64,000 bases of DNA from Streptomyces carpinensis (lineage in GTDB: Bacteria; Actinomycetota; Actinomycetes; Streptomycetales; Streptomycetaceae): assembly GCF_002154505.1 (NCBI RefSeq), contig NZ_MUBM01000016.1:62001-126000 (forward strand). Direction: 5' to 3'. Within the stretch, counting starts at the first letter, position 1. The number at the start of each line of letters is the position of its first letter. The notes under the pieces are model-generated. The model was not told the DNA's origin. It was given only the letters and a program-made list of their open reading frames with translations, and made no database searches. The position numbers and the translations under genes were made by a program. Positions 33,797-43,165 of the stretch are shown here, one piece after another.

Positions 33797-35446
33797 ATGA
33801 CACACCCTTCCTCACCTCCCGACGCCGTCTTCGGGCACACCACCACCCGCCGCCACCGAGGCCGTCGCCCCGGACTCCGGGCGGGCGTCGCCGTGACCGT
33901 CCTGACGGCCGTCGCCGTGGGCAGCGCGTACGCCGCCGGGCTCGGCCCCTTCGAGCGCGACGACGCCCCCGATCCCGCGGCCGTCGCTCAGGCCCAGGCG
34001 TTCCTCGCGGACTGGGCAGGCGGCCGGCTCGACAGCGCGGGCTCCCGCACCACGAGTCCCGCGAGGGCTCAGAAGGTGCTGCGCAGCTTCACCGCCGGTC
34101 TCGACATCAGCAAACCGGAGCTCACCGCCGCGCGGGCCACGACGGAGGACGACGGCACGGTCCGGGTCGCCTTCACGGCGAAGATGCCCGTCACGGGGCT
34201 GGGCACCTGGACCTACCGGTCCGAGCTCCCCGTGCGGGAACAGGAGAACGGGTCCTGGAAGGTCGACTGGTCCCTGTCGCTCGTCCATCCGCATCTCAGC
34301 GACACCGCCAAGTTCCGCCTGGAGCGTGAGGACACTCCCCTGCCGAAGGTCATCGACCGGAACGGGACGTCCCTGACGGGCGATGCCCATCCGTCGTTGC
34401 GGCCCGTGCTGACCCAGTTCGCCAGGGGCGGCTCCGGGCCGCACGGCGCGATCCGGCTCGTCGACCGGGCCACCGGCGAAGTCGAGCGCACGGAGGCCAC
34501 CTTCGGGAAGAAGGACGGGCAGCCGTCCGACAAACCGGTAACCACGACACTCGACGCCACCTGGCAGGCGGCGGCGGACAAGGCCCTGGCCGACACGACC
34601 GGCGGCAAGAACGCCTCGCTCGTCGCCCTGAGGGTCGACAACGGCGAGATCCTCGCGATGGCCAACTCCCCCGCCACCGGCTTCAATCGGGCGGTCTCCG
34701 GTACGTATGCTCCCGGCTCCACCTGGAAGATCGTGACGAGCAGCGCGCTGCTGCTCAAGGGTGCCGTCGCGCCCGACGACGTCGTGGACTGCCCCAAGTA
34801 CCTGACCGTCGGCAAGTCGTTCCACAACGTCGAGACATCCGAGTTCCCGGGCGCCACCTTCCGGAAGGCCTTCACCGAGTCCTGCAACACCGCCTTCATC
34901 GGCCTGCGCGACAAGCTCGGCGACGCCGAACTCGGCGATGTGGCACGGGAGTACTTCGGGGTCGGCCAGGAGTGGCACGTGGGGATCCCGTCGTACGACG
35001 GCTCGGTGCCGGTGCCCAAGGACGAGACGGAGAAGGCCGCTTCGATGATCGGGCAGGGTCGGATCCAGGCGAACCCACTGATCATGGCGTCCGTCACGGC
35101 GACCGCAGCGTCCGGCCGGTTCCATCAGCCGACGATCGTCCCCGGCGGGAAGGAAACGACCTCGACGAAGCCGCTCCCGTCGTCCGTGGTGACCCGACTG
35201 CGCGCGCTGATGCGGGCCACCGTGACCGACGGAACGGCGCGCGTGCTGGCCGATCTGCCCGGTGGCATCGGCGCGAAGACGGGCACCGCGGAGGTCGCCG
35301 ACGGCCGGCCCAACAACGGCTGGCTCGTCGCACGGCGCGGCAATGTCGCCGTGGCGTGCGTCGTCGAGCAGGGTGTCACGGGTGGTGGTTCAGCCGGTCC
35401 GATCCTGCACAGCCTCTTGTCCGCCGTCCCCGGCGATCCGTCGTGA
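33797..35446 (+). CDS. Penicillin-binding protein, transpeptidase with NTF2-like N-domain
   Basis: The 549-aa protein has a membrane anchor at about residues 26-48, an NTF2-like/MecA N-terminal domain at about 55-165, and a transpeptidase domain from about 215. The active-site motifs are Ser308-x-x-Lys311 (STWK), Ser362-x-Asn (SCN) and Lys494-Thr-Gly (KTGTAE). This is the layout of class B-like PBPs related to MecA/PBP2a, which cross-link peptidoglycan outside the membrane and are often poorly inhibited by beta-lactams. Its position, divergent from a LysR-serine hydrolase pair, suggests induction on wall damage or beta-lactam exposure. The resistance role is inference. Confidence 0.9.
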   Translation: MTHPSSPPDAVFGHTTTRRHRGRRPGLRAGVAVTVLTAVAVGSAYAAGLGPFERDDAPDPAAVAQAQAFLADWAGGRLDSAGSRTTSPARAQKVLRSFTAGLDISKPELTAARATTEDDGTVRVAFTAKMPVTGLGTWTYRSELPVREQENGSWKVDWSLSLVHPHLSDTAKFRLEREDTPLPKVIDRNGTSLTGDAHPSLRPVLTQFARGGSGPHGAIRLVDRATGEVERTEATFGKKDGQPSDKPVTTTLDATWQAAADKALADTTGGKNASLVALRVDNGEILAMANSPATGFNRAVSGTYAPGSTWKIVTSSALLLKGAVAPDDVVDCPKYLTVGKSFHNVETSEFPGATFRKAFTESCNTAFIGLRDKLGDAELGDVAREYFGVGQEWHVGIPSYDGSVPVPKDETEKAASMIGQGRIQANPLIMASVTATAASGRFHQPTIVPGGKETTSTKPLPSSVVTRLRALMRATVTDGTARVLADLPGGIGAKTGTAEVADGRPNNGWLVARRGNVAVACVVEQGVTGGGSAGPILHSLLSAVPGDPS

Positions 35447-35529
35447 TGCCGGGCCTGAGGAAGGCACGGGCAGGGCGGGGTTCCCTCGCCGTCGGAGAGT
35501 CAGGCATTCCCTGAAGCGAGCACGAGTCG

Positions 35530-35609
35530 TCGGCGTTCCGTAGTCGCGTCCAGATCAGGATGGCTGCGAGGTGGACCAGATGATCCAAACGACGGGCCCT
35601 GGTCGTCAT
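35530..35609 (-). pseudogene. Possible transposase C-terminal scrap
   Basis: The minus strand reads RARRLDHLVHLAAILIWTRL, similar in rhythm to the end of IS5-type transposases (hydrophobic helix closing with IWxRL), without any catalytic part or terminal repeats. This is a weak suggestion only. Confidence 0.25.
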
Positions 35610-35710
35610 CCTTCAGGCATGCAGTCCGTCGGCAAGTGTTTCCCCCAAGCCTGGCGAGGGAGATCGACGGTATGGTTCCGCGAGGTCACCCAAGGGGAGG
35701 GAGCGCGGGT

Positions 35711-35917
35711 ATGCAGCCTGATGGTGCCGAGGTTGCCGAGACACCGATGCCAGAGGTTCTAGAAGCGCTTGCTGATCGGCTCGAGGAAGAGACGGCTGCA
35801 TCTCTGGAAGCGCTGCGTCGGCAGGCCGCTCGTCTGCGGGCGGAGACCGCCGCAACCGTGGCCTCTCTACGAGAGCAAGCTGCTCGTCTGCGTGATGACC
35901 AAGACTTTCGCCGCTGA
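35711..35917 (+). CDS. Small coiled-coil protein (68 aa)
   Basis: The ATG at 35711 lies behind GGGAGGGAG. The product is almost wholly helical with heptad-like spacing and an internal duplication: TAASLEALRRQAARLRAE followed by TAATVASLREQAARLRDD. No membrane segment, cysteine or export signal is visible. The family is unknown. The repeated Ala/Arg/Leu heptads suggest a dimeric or trimeric coiled coil. It is unlinked to neighbours except for lying upstream of the signal peptidase gene in the same direction. Confidence 0.55.
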   Translation: MQPDGAEVAETPMPEVLEALADRLEEETAASLEALRRQAARLRAETAATVASLREQAARLRDDQDFRR

Positions 35918-36172
35918 GTGAGAACTCCTACGGCCCGGACTACGAGCCGTTGCGATCGACCTGATGGGGATGACGCCACAGGTTCAACGGGTCCGCCCTC
36001 GTCCCCAGCTCGTAGCGCGGGGCGGTGATCGAGATACCGTGCGGGCCATGGACGAGCCTCGCATCAAGGTCATGGGCGCAGGAACCGATGCTGCCGTCCA
36101 CGGGCGGGCGTGCACGGGAGAAACCGCTAGCCTCGACGCGCGCGGGAGAGCCCCGCGGGGGAGGGTACTGTG

Positions 36173-36844
36173 ATGCGCAAGCGGCGAGGGCTGACGATAA
36201 CGGCCTGGCTTCTGGGGACCTTGGGGCTGGTGCTGCTCGTCGGGTCCGTCGTGTTCTCGGTGGCCAGCTACTCCACCGCCACAGTGTCGAGCGACAGCAT
36301 GGCGCCCACGTACACCATCGGCCAGCGGATCGTGTACGAGCGGGTCGGTGGGGACGATGTCCGGCGGGGCGATGTGGTGCTGTACATGGCGCCGGAGCGT
36401 TACCAGTTCAACGAGAGCGTCATGCAGCGCGTCATCGCTGTGGGCGGCGATCACGTCTCGTGCTGCACGGGGCTGGGTACCCCTCGGGAGCGGATCACCG
36501 TCGACGGCCGGCCGCTCGACGAGCCGTACGTGAAGGACGGCGTCGCCGACGGGATGCACCGCCCGTACGACGTGACGGTGCCCGACGGGCGGCTGTTCTT
36601 GCTCGGTGATCACCGCGTGAACGCGCGGGACTCCCGCTTCTTCACCTGGGACCACGGCGGCACGGTGCCAGCCACCGCCGTGCGGGGCCGGGTGATCGAT
36701 GACTACACGGTTCCGGTTCTGCTCGGGGTGGCCGCGCTGCTCGGGCTGCTCCTCGCGCTCGCCGGGCTCGGCTTCGGGATCGCCGCGTGGGCCGTACGGC
36801 GGCGAGTGACTCCCCCGCTGCCACCGTGGCCCGTGCAGGCGTAG
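36173..36844 (+). CDS. Signal peptidase I homologue (S26), unusual box D
   Basis: Start at ATG 36173 (GTG at 36170 is equally possible) after GGGGGAGGG; about 223 aa with one N-terminal and one C-terminal membrane helix. Box B gives SSDSMAPTY with the catalytic Ser42, box C RRGDVVLYMAP and box E FLLGDHRVNARDSRF. Box D reads SVMQRVIAVGGDHV: the lysine that normally serves as general base (KRVIG) is a glutamine, Gln85. Either a variant catalytic set is used or another Lys takes over. Adjacent CC (SCCTG) could form a disulphide outside. It probably matures exported proteins, several of which are encoded nearby, but the direct link is speculative. Confidence 0.85.
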   Translation: MRKRRGLTITAWLLGTLGLVLLVGSVVFSVASYSTATVSSDSMAPTYTIGQRIVYERVGGDDVRRGDVVLYMAPERYQFNESVMQRVIAVGGDHVSCCTGLGTPRERITVDGRPLDEPYVKDGVADGMHRPYDVTVPDGRLFLLGDHRVNARDSRFFTWDHGGTVPATAVRGRVIDDYTVPVLLGVAALLGLLLALAGLGFGIAAWAVRRRVTPPLPPWPVQA

Positions 36845-37149
36845 CGGACGGCTCAGGGGCCGGCGGCCGGGCCCGGTCCTCGGGGGCCGCCGTACTCCGG
36901 GGGGCCAGAGGGCTGCGTGCCCACTCCGGGGGATCGTGACCGTGATCGGCTGTGAAGAACAACGGATGCTCCGTTCGGCCCGACCGCCTGGCCGAGGTGC
37001 GTGCAGCGAGCGAGCCTTGACTCACGCCTGTTTCTGCGTGGGGGTGTGCGCGGCCGTCCGCACGGCACACCCCGTTGTATCTGTCGCCTCCGGTCACCGT
37101 GGGATCCGCATGGTCAGCACGTGAATCCGGCTGTGGATAGGAGCTTCAC
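36845..37149. other. Intergenic stretch, nothing recognised
   Basis: About 300 bases without a supported gene. A GC-rich hairpin-like run (GGCCGGCGGCCGGGCC, near 36856) right after the signal peptidase stop may act as a terminator. Confidence 0.4.
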
Positions 37150-37944
37150 GTGAGCAAGGTCCCTGTGAGCAAGTTGCCGATGGTCGGCGTGCTCTTCTGG
37201 ACGATCAAGATCGTGGCAACCACGCTGGGCGAGTCGGTATCGAACTTCGTGTCGATGGCGCCCCTGAATCTCGGCTACGCCGCCAGCGCACTCATTTTCC
37301 TGGTGACCTTCGCGCTCACCCTGGCCATGCAGTTGAAGAGCGACCGGTTCCAGCCAGTGGTGTTCTGGTCGGTGATCCTGACGACCAGCATCGTGGGCAC
37401 CGCCATGTCGGACTACATGAACCGCACTGCCGGGCTGGGCTACGCCGGCGGCGCGGCCGTGCTGACCACCCTGCTGGTGCTCGTGCTGATCGGGTGGCGA
37501 GCGACCGGGCAAACCATGGATGTGGAACGGATCGCCACTACCAAGGGCGAGGTTCTGTATTGGACCGCGACCCTGGTGTCCAACACGCTGGGCACCTCCA
37601 GCGGTGACTTCCTTTCCGATGGTCTGGGCATCGGCTTCCGGGACAGCGCGCTCCTGCTGTCTGCGGCGATGCTGCTGATCCTCGCCGCACATTACTTCAC
37701 CCCGATCTCCGGCACAGTGCTGTTCTGGTCGGCCTACGTGCTGACCCGCCCCCTCGGGGCTGTCGCGGAGAACGCCGTCGAAAAGCCCGTCCTACAAGGG
37801 GGAATGGGTGTAGGAACGACCATCACTTCAGGAGCTCTGCTCGCTGTGCTCGTAGTACTCGTGAGCTACCAGCAACTCACTCGGAGACCCACGGCTGTAC
37901 AGCAGCGAGGTACAGCAACCTCAGCGACCTTCAGTGTCAAATAG
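37150..37944 (+). CDS. COG4705-type uncharacterised membrane protein
   Basis: The GTG at 37150 has AGGAG six bases upstream; 264 aa with about eight hydrophobic segments. The protein is an internal duplication: VLFWTIKIVATTLGESVSNF near residue 14 corresponds to VLYWTATLVSNTLGTSSGDF near residue 137, each followed by a stretch of the same type (LNLGYAASALIF, LGIGFRDSALLL) and a VVFWSVILTT/VLFWSAYVLT element. This repeated WT...TLGES/TLGTS motif is characteristic of COG4705 membrane-anchored proteins. The biochemical role is not established; a transporter-like channel with pseudo-twofold symmetry is a guess. Confidence 0.75.
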   Translation: MSKVPVSKLPMVGVLFWTIKIVATTLGESVSNFVSMAPLNLGYAASALIFLVTFALTLAMQLKSDRFQPVVFWSVILTTSIVGTAMSDYMNRTAGLGYAGGAAVLTTLLVLVLIGWRATGQTMDVERIATTKGEVLYWTATLVSNTLGTSSGDFLSDGLGIGFRDSALLLSAAMLLILAAHYFTPISGTVLFWSAYVLTRPLGAVAENAVEKPVLQGGMGVGTTITSGALLAVLVVLVSYQQLTRRPTAVQQRGTATSATFSVK

Positions 37945-38057
37945 CGGCTCTCGAAACACTCACTGCAGCCAGTACGAAACGCTCAATGCCCCGTCCACCT
38001 GGAGCTACGGACCAGAAGGTGATGCCCTCCGCGCGGTACCGTGCTGAGAGAACGGTG

Positions 38058-38829
38058 TCAGCCGAGCTGCCCCGTGGTCCGCATGGTGATGTGGTTGATG
38101 TCCACGCCCGCGGGCTGGTTGACGGCGAAGACGATCGTGTCCGCGATCTGCTCGGCCGTCATTGCCGGCGCCGTCTCGGGGGTGCCGCCGCGCTTGTCCT
38201 AAAACGGGTGTCCACCACACCGGGGGCGACGACCGTCACGCCGACCCCGTCCTTGCCCACGAGCAGCCGCGTGTTCTCGGCCGGCGCGTGCGGGGCCCAA
38301 TTGGTGACCGAGTACAGGTTGCCGGGTGTGTTGCGAACCCCGGCGACCGAACCGGTGATCACGATCCGGCCCTTGGATTCCCGCAGGTGCGGCAGCGTCT
38401 CCCGCACCAGTAGGGCCGGGCCCAGAACGTTTGTCAGGACCATGGCACGCGTGTCCTCGGGGCCGTGGCTCTCCAGGTTACCGGGCAGTGAGAAACCGGC
38501 GTGGCGATCACGTTGTCCCGTCGGCCCCATGTGTCCACCGCGCGGCGCACGGCGGCAGCGACATCGTGTTCGTCGCTGGTGTCCCCGGTGATCGTCGGTA
38601 GCCGCTCGCCTGCTCCGGCCGAAGCCGCGAAGGCGGCCGGCTTGTCCGCATCACGTCCGGTGACGGCCACGTGGTGGCCCTGCTTGAGTAGGGCGCGGGC
38701 GGTGGCGGCGCCGATTCCGGTCGAGCCACCGGTGATCAGCGTGACGTGTCCCTCGTACCTCTGGACGGCACCGCACCGATCGAAGACTTCCTCATCCACG
38801 TCGACGGCACTGCGGCCCGCTTCCGCCAC
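38058..38829 (-). pseudogene. SDR oxidoreductase broken by two frameshifts
   Basis: Three frames together spell one SDR. From about 38770: HVTLITGGSTGIGAATARAL then HHVAVTGRDADKPAAFA, ending near VDTWGRRDNVI (about 38510). The frame then shifts to AGFSLPGNLESHGPED, RIVITGSVAGV, NLYSVTNWA and VTVVAPGVVDT, ending near 38205. It then shifts again to KRGGTPETAPAMTAEQIADT, then IVFAVNQPAGVDIN and a stop at 38058. The catalytic YxxxK has become YSVTN. With two frameshifts and a lost lysine it is inactive. Confidence 0.8.
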
Positions 38830-39611
38830 TGACGAGGTGTGACGCCCGGGCGAACACGGCCCGGCCCGTCTCAGTACCCGTCTCCTTCAGCCCCGTTCAC
38901 GGGCGTTCAGACCAGCCCCCCGAACCGTCCTCGCCTCGTCGGCCAGCCCGGGTCACGACTACCCGACCACAGCCGTCGGCAGCCGCGACTGTGCGTCAGA
39001 CACTGGTTGGGGACGAAGAGATCGCCGTGCCACAGCCGTTCCGGAAGCAGGGGTCAGCAGCGGTCAACAACGGTGGCCAGCGGGTCATCCGTGCCCGCCC
39101 GCTCGGCCGGCGAAGCCGAAGGTCACCTGCCATACGGCCCTCCATGCTTGCTCGGCCCTGCTCGTACTTCGCGAGCGGCAACGAGACCAGCACCCTCCCG
39201 CAGGCCCGTGGCACGAGCTCGATCGCCAGTACGCCGGTGATGTGCCGCCAGAGATCGCCGGCTGGGCAACGGCCTTCCTCTCGCAGACAGCTGACTTTGA
39301 CTTGTTTAAGCAGAAGTTCTGCCCCTTTACTTAAAACTTGCGCGGACCGGACTCTTTCTTTGGCGCATTCGCGGCTATACGATCCGCGCAGGAACTTGGC
39401 CCGAGCCAGCCGCTCACCAGCGATCCCGGTGGGCGCTGACGCGCAGCTCGGCGTCGTGCACGCACCTGCCGTCACCCCGTCCCACCCGCACTGCAGCGAC
39501 TGATCACCCGTCTGCCTTTTCTTCCGGCATACCGGCGCATACCGCACCTTCCCCGGCCGGGCCGTCTCCGCATGACGGTCCGTTGGTCGGGCGTACCCCT
39601 GAGGAGGTTCC
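38830..39611. other. Gene-poor stretch with a decayed frame
   Basis: No intact gene is visible in about 780 bp. Around 39290-39380 the base composition is locally AT-rich. The one coding-like piece is listed separately at 39098-39334. The last 50 bases lead into the ThuA gene, whose GAGGAGG ribosome site is at 39601-39607. Confidence 0.4.
39098..39334 (+). pseudogene. Unrecognised 3' coding remnant
   Basis: A frame without a start reads HTALHACSALLVLRERQRDQ, then a Pro-rich turn, HELDRQYAGDVPPEIAGWAT, AFLSQTADFDLFKQKFCPFT and a TAA stop at 39332. It looks like the end of a globular helical protein, but no family is recognised. The 5' part is missing or frameshifted. Confidence 0.3.
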
Positions 39612-42600
39612 ATGCGCATAGCCCTCCGCCGTCGCCTCACCACGTTCGGCGTGCTGCTCGCCCTCGTGGGCAGCACGCTCATCGGCTTGGCGTCGGCGTC
39701 TGTTCCGGCCGCGGCGTCCGCCCCGGCTGCGCCCGTGCCGGAGAGCTCCGGCAATCAGTACAGAGTCCTGGTCTTCACGAAATCCACAGAGGCACACTCG
39801 TCGCTGACCAACGCCGGTGTGGACGCCATAAGACAGTTGGGCGATCAGCTCCGGTTCGCGGTTCAGGTGACCGACGACGCCCGAAAGTTCGACGAGGAGC
39901 ACCTCAAGCAGTACCGCGCCGTCGTCTTCCTCAATACGAGCGGCGACGTGCTCACCACCGCCCAGCAGGACGCCTTCGAGTCGTACTACCGCGCGGGCGG
40001 CGGCCTCGTCGCCGTCGGCTCGGCGATCGAGGCCCAGCCCGACTGGAAATTCCTGTCCGACGTCCTCGGCACCCGCGCATCCGGCCGGACCGACGTGCAG
40101 CCCGGCACCATCAAGGTCGCAGACCGCGTCCACGAGGCGTCGAAGAACCTGCCGGAGTACTGGACCCGTTCCGACGCCTGGTACAACTTCAAGTCCAATG
40201 TGCGCGGCAAGAGCCATGTCCTGGCCACCGTCGTCGAGGACACCTTCAAGCAGCAGCCGTCGGGTGACACGCTCACCGGCATCAGCGGCGGCACGATGGG
40301 GGCCGACCACCCGGTCACCTGGTGCAAGGACTTCGAGGGGGGCCGCTCCTTCTACACCGCGCTCGGCAACACCGCGGCCAGTTTCCGCGAGGGCGACATG
40401 CGCTCGCACCTCGGTGGCGCGATCAAGTGGGCTGCCGGGCAGGCCGATCCGGTGTACTCCGACTGCGGTGCGACAGTGCTGTCCAACTACCAGCAGACGG
40501 CCGTAGCAGCCCCGCCGAACCTGGGCGAGCCGATCGGCTTCGACGTCCTTCCCGACGGCCGGGCCATCCAGACCGACCGCCGCGGCAGCGTCCGCCTGCA
40601 CGACACCAAGTCGAACACGACCACCGTGCTGGCCCAGATCCCGGTCTACCAGAACAGCGAAGACGGCATGTACGGGCCGGGGATCGACAACGACTTCAAG
40701 ACCAACCACTGGGTCTACCTCTACTACGCGCCTCCCACTGTGAAGGACGTGAAGCTGTCGACGGGTGAGGTCGTCACGCAGACGACTCCGACGGCGGACG
40801 CGCCGACCACCGGGGACTCGCCGGCGGTCTGGGATCCCTGGGTCGGGTACTTCCAGCTGTCCCGTTTCAAGTTCGTCGACGCCGCCGGGGACACGCCGGC
40901 GCACCTCGATGTCGGCTCCGAGCAGCAGATCATGCGGGTTCCGGTCAACCGCGGCGCCTGCTGCCACGTCGCGGGTGACATCGACTTCGACAAGCACAAC
41001 AACCTGTGGATGGTCACCGGCGACGACACCCCCGCCGGTAGCGGCAACTCCGGGGGCTTCTCTCCCTTCAACGACATGAAGACCACGAGCGGGCAGTACA
41101 ACGCCCCGTTCGTCGACGCTCGCCGCTCGGCGCAGAACACCAACGACCTGCGCGGCAAGCTCCTGCGCATCTCGGTCAAGGACGGCGACATCGCCGCCGG
41201 CGACCAGAACAAGTTCGGCGGCGCCTACACGGTCCCCTCGGGCAACCTCTTCCCGGTCGGCAAGGACAAGACCCGTCCGGAGATCTACGCCATGGGCTTC
41301 CGCAACCCGTTCCGGGTCCAGGTCGACGAGAACGACGTCGCCTACATCACCGACTACTCGCCCGACTCGCAGACCCCGCAGAACTTCCGCGGGCCGGCTG
41401 GAACCGGCCGGGTGGAGATCGTGCGCAAGCCGGCGAACTACGGCTGGCCGCTGTGCTACCGGACGGACCTGCCGTACTACCGCTGGAACTTCAACACCTC
41501 CACGCCGCTGGACAGTCCGCCGCAGCAGTTCGAGTGCAACAACCCCGAGCACGGGCCGCAGAACAACTCCCGGTGGAACCTCGAAGGCGGGCCCACCGTC
41601 GAGCCCGGCCTCGAGTACGGCCCGCCGATCACCAACCCGGACATCTGGTACTCGTACACACCCGAGAACCGGGCGGACAACCCGATCGGTACGCCGTGCC
41701 TCGCCTACTACAACGGCTCCGGCGCCACCAGTTGCCCGCGGCTGTTCCCCGAGCTGGGCACCGGCGGTGTCGGCCCGCAGGGCGCGGCCAAGTACCACTT
41801 CGACCCGGACAACCCGGATCAGACGAAGCTGCCGCCGTACTACGACAACGCGGTCTTCATGGGCGAGTTCACCCGGGACACCCTCAAGGAGGTCCGCCTG
41901 GACTCGAAGGGCCGAGTGTTCAAGATCAACGACGTGCTCGACTGTGCCGGTCTCAACGCCAAGCGGGTCCCGGACACGAGCAAGCCGTTCGAGTGCGACA
42001 ACCCGATGGACATGCAGTTCGACGGGGACGGTCACTTCTACCTGCTCGGCTACGGCGACGGCTTCTTCAACAGCAACCCCGACGCCGGCCTGTACCGGTG
42101 GGACTACGTCAAGGGCAAGCGCGCACCGATCCCGGTGCTCGCGGCGACGCCGACGAACGGCTCCGCGCCGCTGAACGTGCAGTTCTCCAGCGCCGGTTCG
42201 CGGGATCCCGACGCGGGCGACTCGATCCGGTTCGAGTGGGACTTCAACGGTGACGGAACCGTCGACTCGATCGACCCCGACCCGCAGTACACCTACACGA
42301 CGCCGGGACAGTACACCGCGAAGCTGACGGTGCTCGACTCCAGCGGCAAGTCCGCCTCGGCGAACACGACCATCACGGTCGGCAACACCGCGCCCACCGT
42401 GACCGTCAAGACGCCGGTCGACGGCGGCCTGTTCTCCTTCGGCGAGAGCATCCCGTTCTCGGTGACGGTCACCGATCCCGAGGACGGGACGATCGACTGC
42501 AGCAAGGTCGAGGTGACGTTCGTCCTCGGCCACGACACCCACGGCCACGCCGAGCAGAGCGCCCACGGCTGCACGGGTGTGCTGGCGACCGATGCCAACG

Positions 42601-43154
42601 ACGTGTCCCACGGGGGCAACGTGTTCGGTGTCATCAGCGCCTCGTACACCGATAAGGGCGGAGCCGGCGGCGTTCCGGCGCTGACGACGGTCGCTCAGAA
42701 TCAGATCCGGCAAAAGCGCCAGGAGGCCGAGGTCGCCCTGGAGGAGTCCGGTACCACCGTCGCCACGACGAACGACCCGGACGGCGGCAGTCAGCACCGC
42801 GGCAGCCTCGGCAGCGGCGACTGGATCGCCCTGAACGGCCCGTTCAACCTGCTCAACACCGACTCGCTGACGTTCCGGGTGGCGAGCACGTCGACGCAGG
42901 TGCCGGCGGGCAGCCCGATGGCCGCCGTCGAGGTCCGTCTCGACTCGGTCGGCGGGCCGATTCTCACCACGGCGAATCTCACGTCGACCGGTGGCACGGC
43001 GACCTGGCAGAGCCAGAAGTTCCCGATCACCGACCCGGGCGGCAAGCACAAGATCTACCTCGTGTTCAAGTCGGTCGACGGCGGCCAGACCGGCGGCAAC
43101 CTGTTCAACCTCAACTGGGCCGAGTTCGGCGGACAAGGAGTGAGCGCGTCCTAG
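39612..43154 (+). CDS. Secreted ThuA / sugar dehydrogenase / PKD / CBM6 fusion protein
   Basis: The ATG at 39612 sits behind GAGGAGG; 1180 aa. Residues 1-40 are a signal peptide. About 49-275 is a ThuA domain (YRVLVFTKSTEAHSSLTNAG, GGGLVAVGSAIEAQPDW, FYTALGN). About 290-835 is a PQQ-type glucose/sorbosone dehydrogenase beta-propeller (GIDNDFKTNHWVYLYYAPP, RGACCHVAGDIDFDKHNNLW, EIYAMGFRNPFRVQVDENDV, NYGWPLCYR, MDMQFDGDGHFYLLGYGDG). About 838-920 is a PKD domain (VQFSSAGSRDPDAG, YTYTTPGQYTAKLTV), and about 1075-1180 a CBM6-like module. It likely binds a polysaccharide and oxidises or processes released sugars outside the cell. A Tat-exported TIM-barrel epimerase follows, separated by a hairpin. 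Confidence 0.88.
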   Translation: MRIALRRRLTTFGVLLALVGSTLIGLASASVPAAASAPAAPVPESSGNQYRVLVFTKSTEAHSSLTNAGVDAIRQLGDQLRFAVQVTDDARKFDEEHLKQYRAVVFLNTSGDVLTTAQQDAFESYYRAGGGLVAVGSAIEAQPDWKFLSDVLGTRASGRTDVQPGTIKVADRVHEASKNLPEYWTRSDAWYNFKSNVRGKSHVLATVVEDTFKQQPSGDTLTGISGGTMGADHPVTWCKDFEGGRSFYTALGNTAASFREGDMRSHLGGAIKWAAGQADPVYSDCGATVLSNYQQTAVAAPPNLGEPIGFDVLPDGRAIQTDRRGSVRLHDTKSNTTTVLAQIPVYQNSEDGMYGPGIDNDFKTNHWVYLYYAPPTVKDVKLSTGEVVTQTTPTADAPTTGDSPAVWDPWVGYFQLSRFKFVDAAGDTPAHLDVGSEQQIMRVPVNRGACCHVAGDIDFDKHNNLWMVTGDDTPAGSGNSGGFSPFNDMKTTSGQYNAPFVDARRSAQNTNDLRGKLLRISVKDGDIAAGDQNKFGGAYTVPSGNLFPVGKDKTRPEIYAMGFRNPFRVQVDENDVAYITDYSPDSQTPQNFRGPAGTGRVEIVRKPANYGWPLCYRTDLPYYRWNFNTSTPLDSPPQQFECNNPEHGPQNNSRWNLEGGPTVEPGLEYGPPITNPDIWYSYTPENRADNPIGTPCLAYYNGSGATSCPRLFPELGTGGVGPQGAAKYHFDPDNPDQTKLPPYYDNAVFMGEFTRDTLKEVRLDSKGRVFKINDVLDCAGLNAKRVPDTSKPFECDNPMDMQFDGDGHFYLLGYGDGFFNSNPDAGLYRWDYVKGKRAPIPVLAATPTNGSAPLNVQFSSAGSRDPDAGDSIRFEWDFNGDGTVDSIDPDPQYTYTTPGQYTAKLTVLDSSGKSASANTTITVGNTAPTVTVKTPVDGGLFSFGESIPFSVTVTDPEDGTIDCSKVEVTFVLGHDTHGHAEQSAHGCTGVLATDANDVSHGGNVFGVISASYTDKGGAGGVPALTTVAQNQIRQKRQEAEVALEESGTTVATTNDPDGGSQHRGSLGSGDWIALNGPFNLLNTDSLTFRVASTSTQVPAGSPMAAVEVRLDSVGGPILTTANLTSTGGTATWQSQKFPITDPGGKHKIYLVFKSVDGGQTGGNLFNLNWAEFGGQGVSAS

Positions 43155-43165
43155 CACCACCCCGC

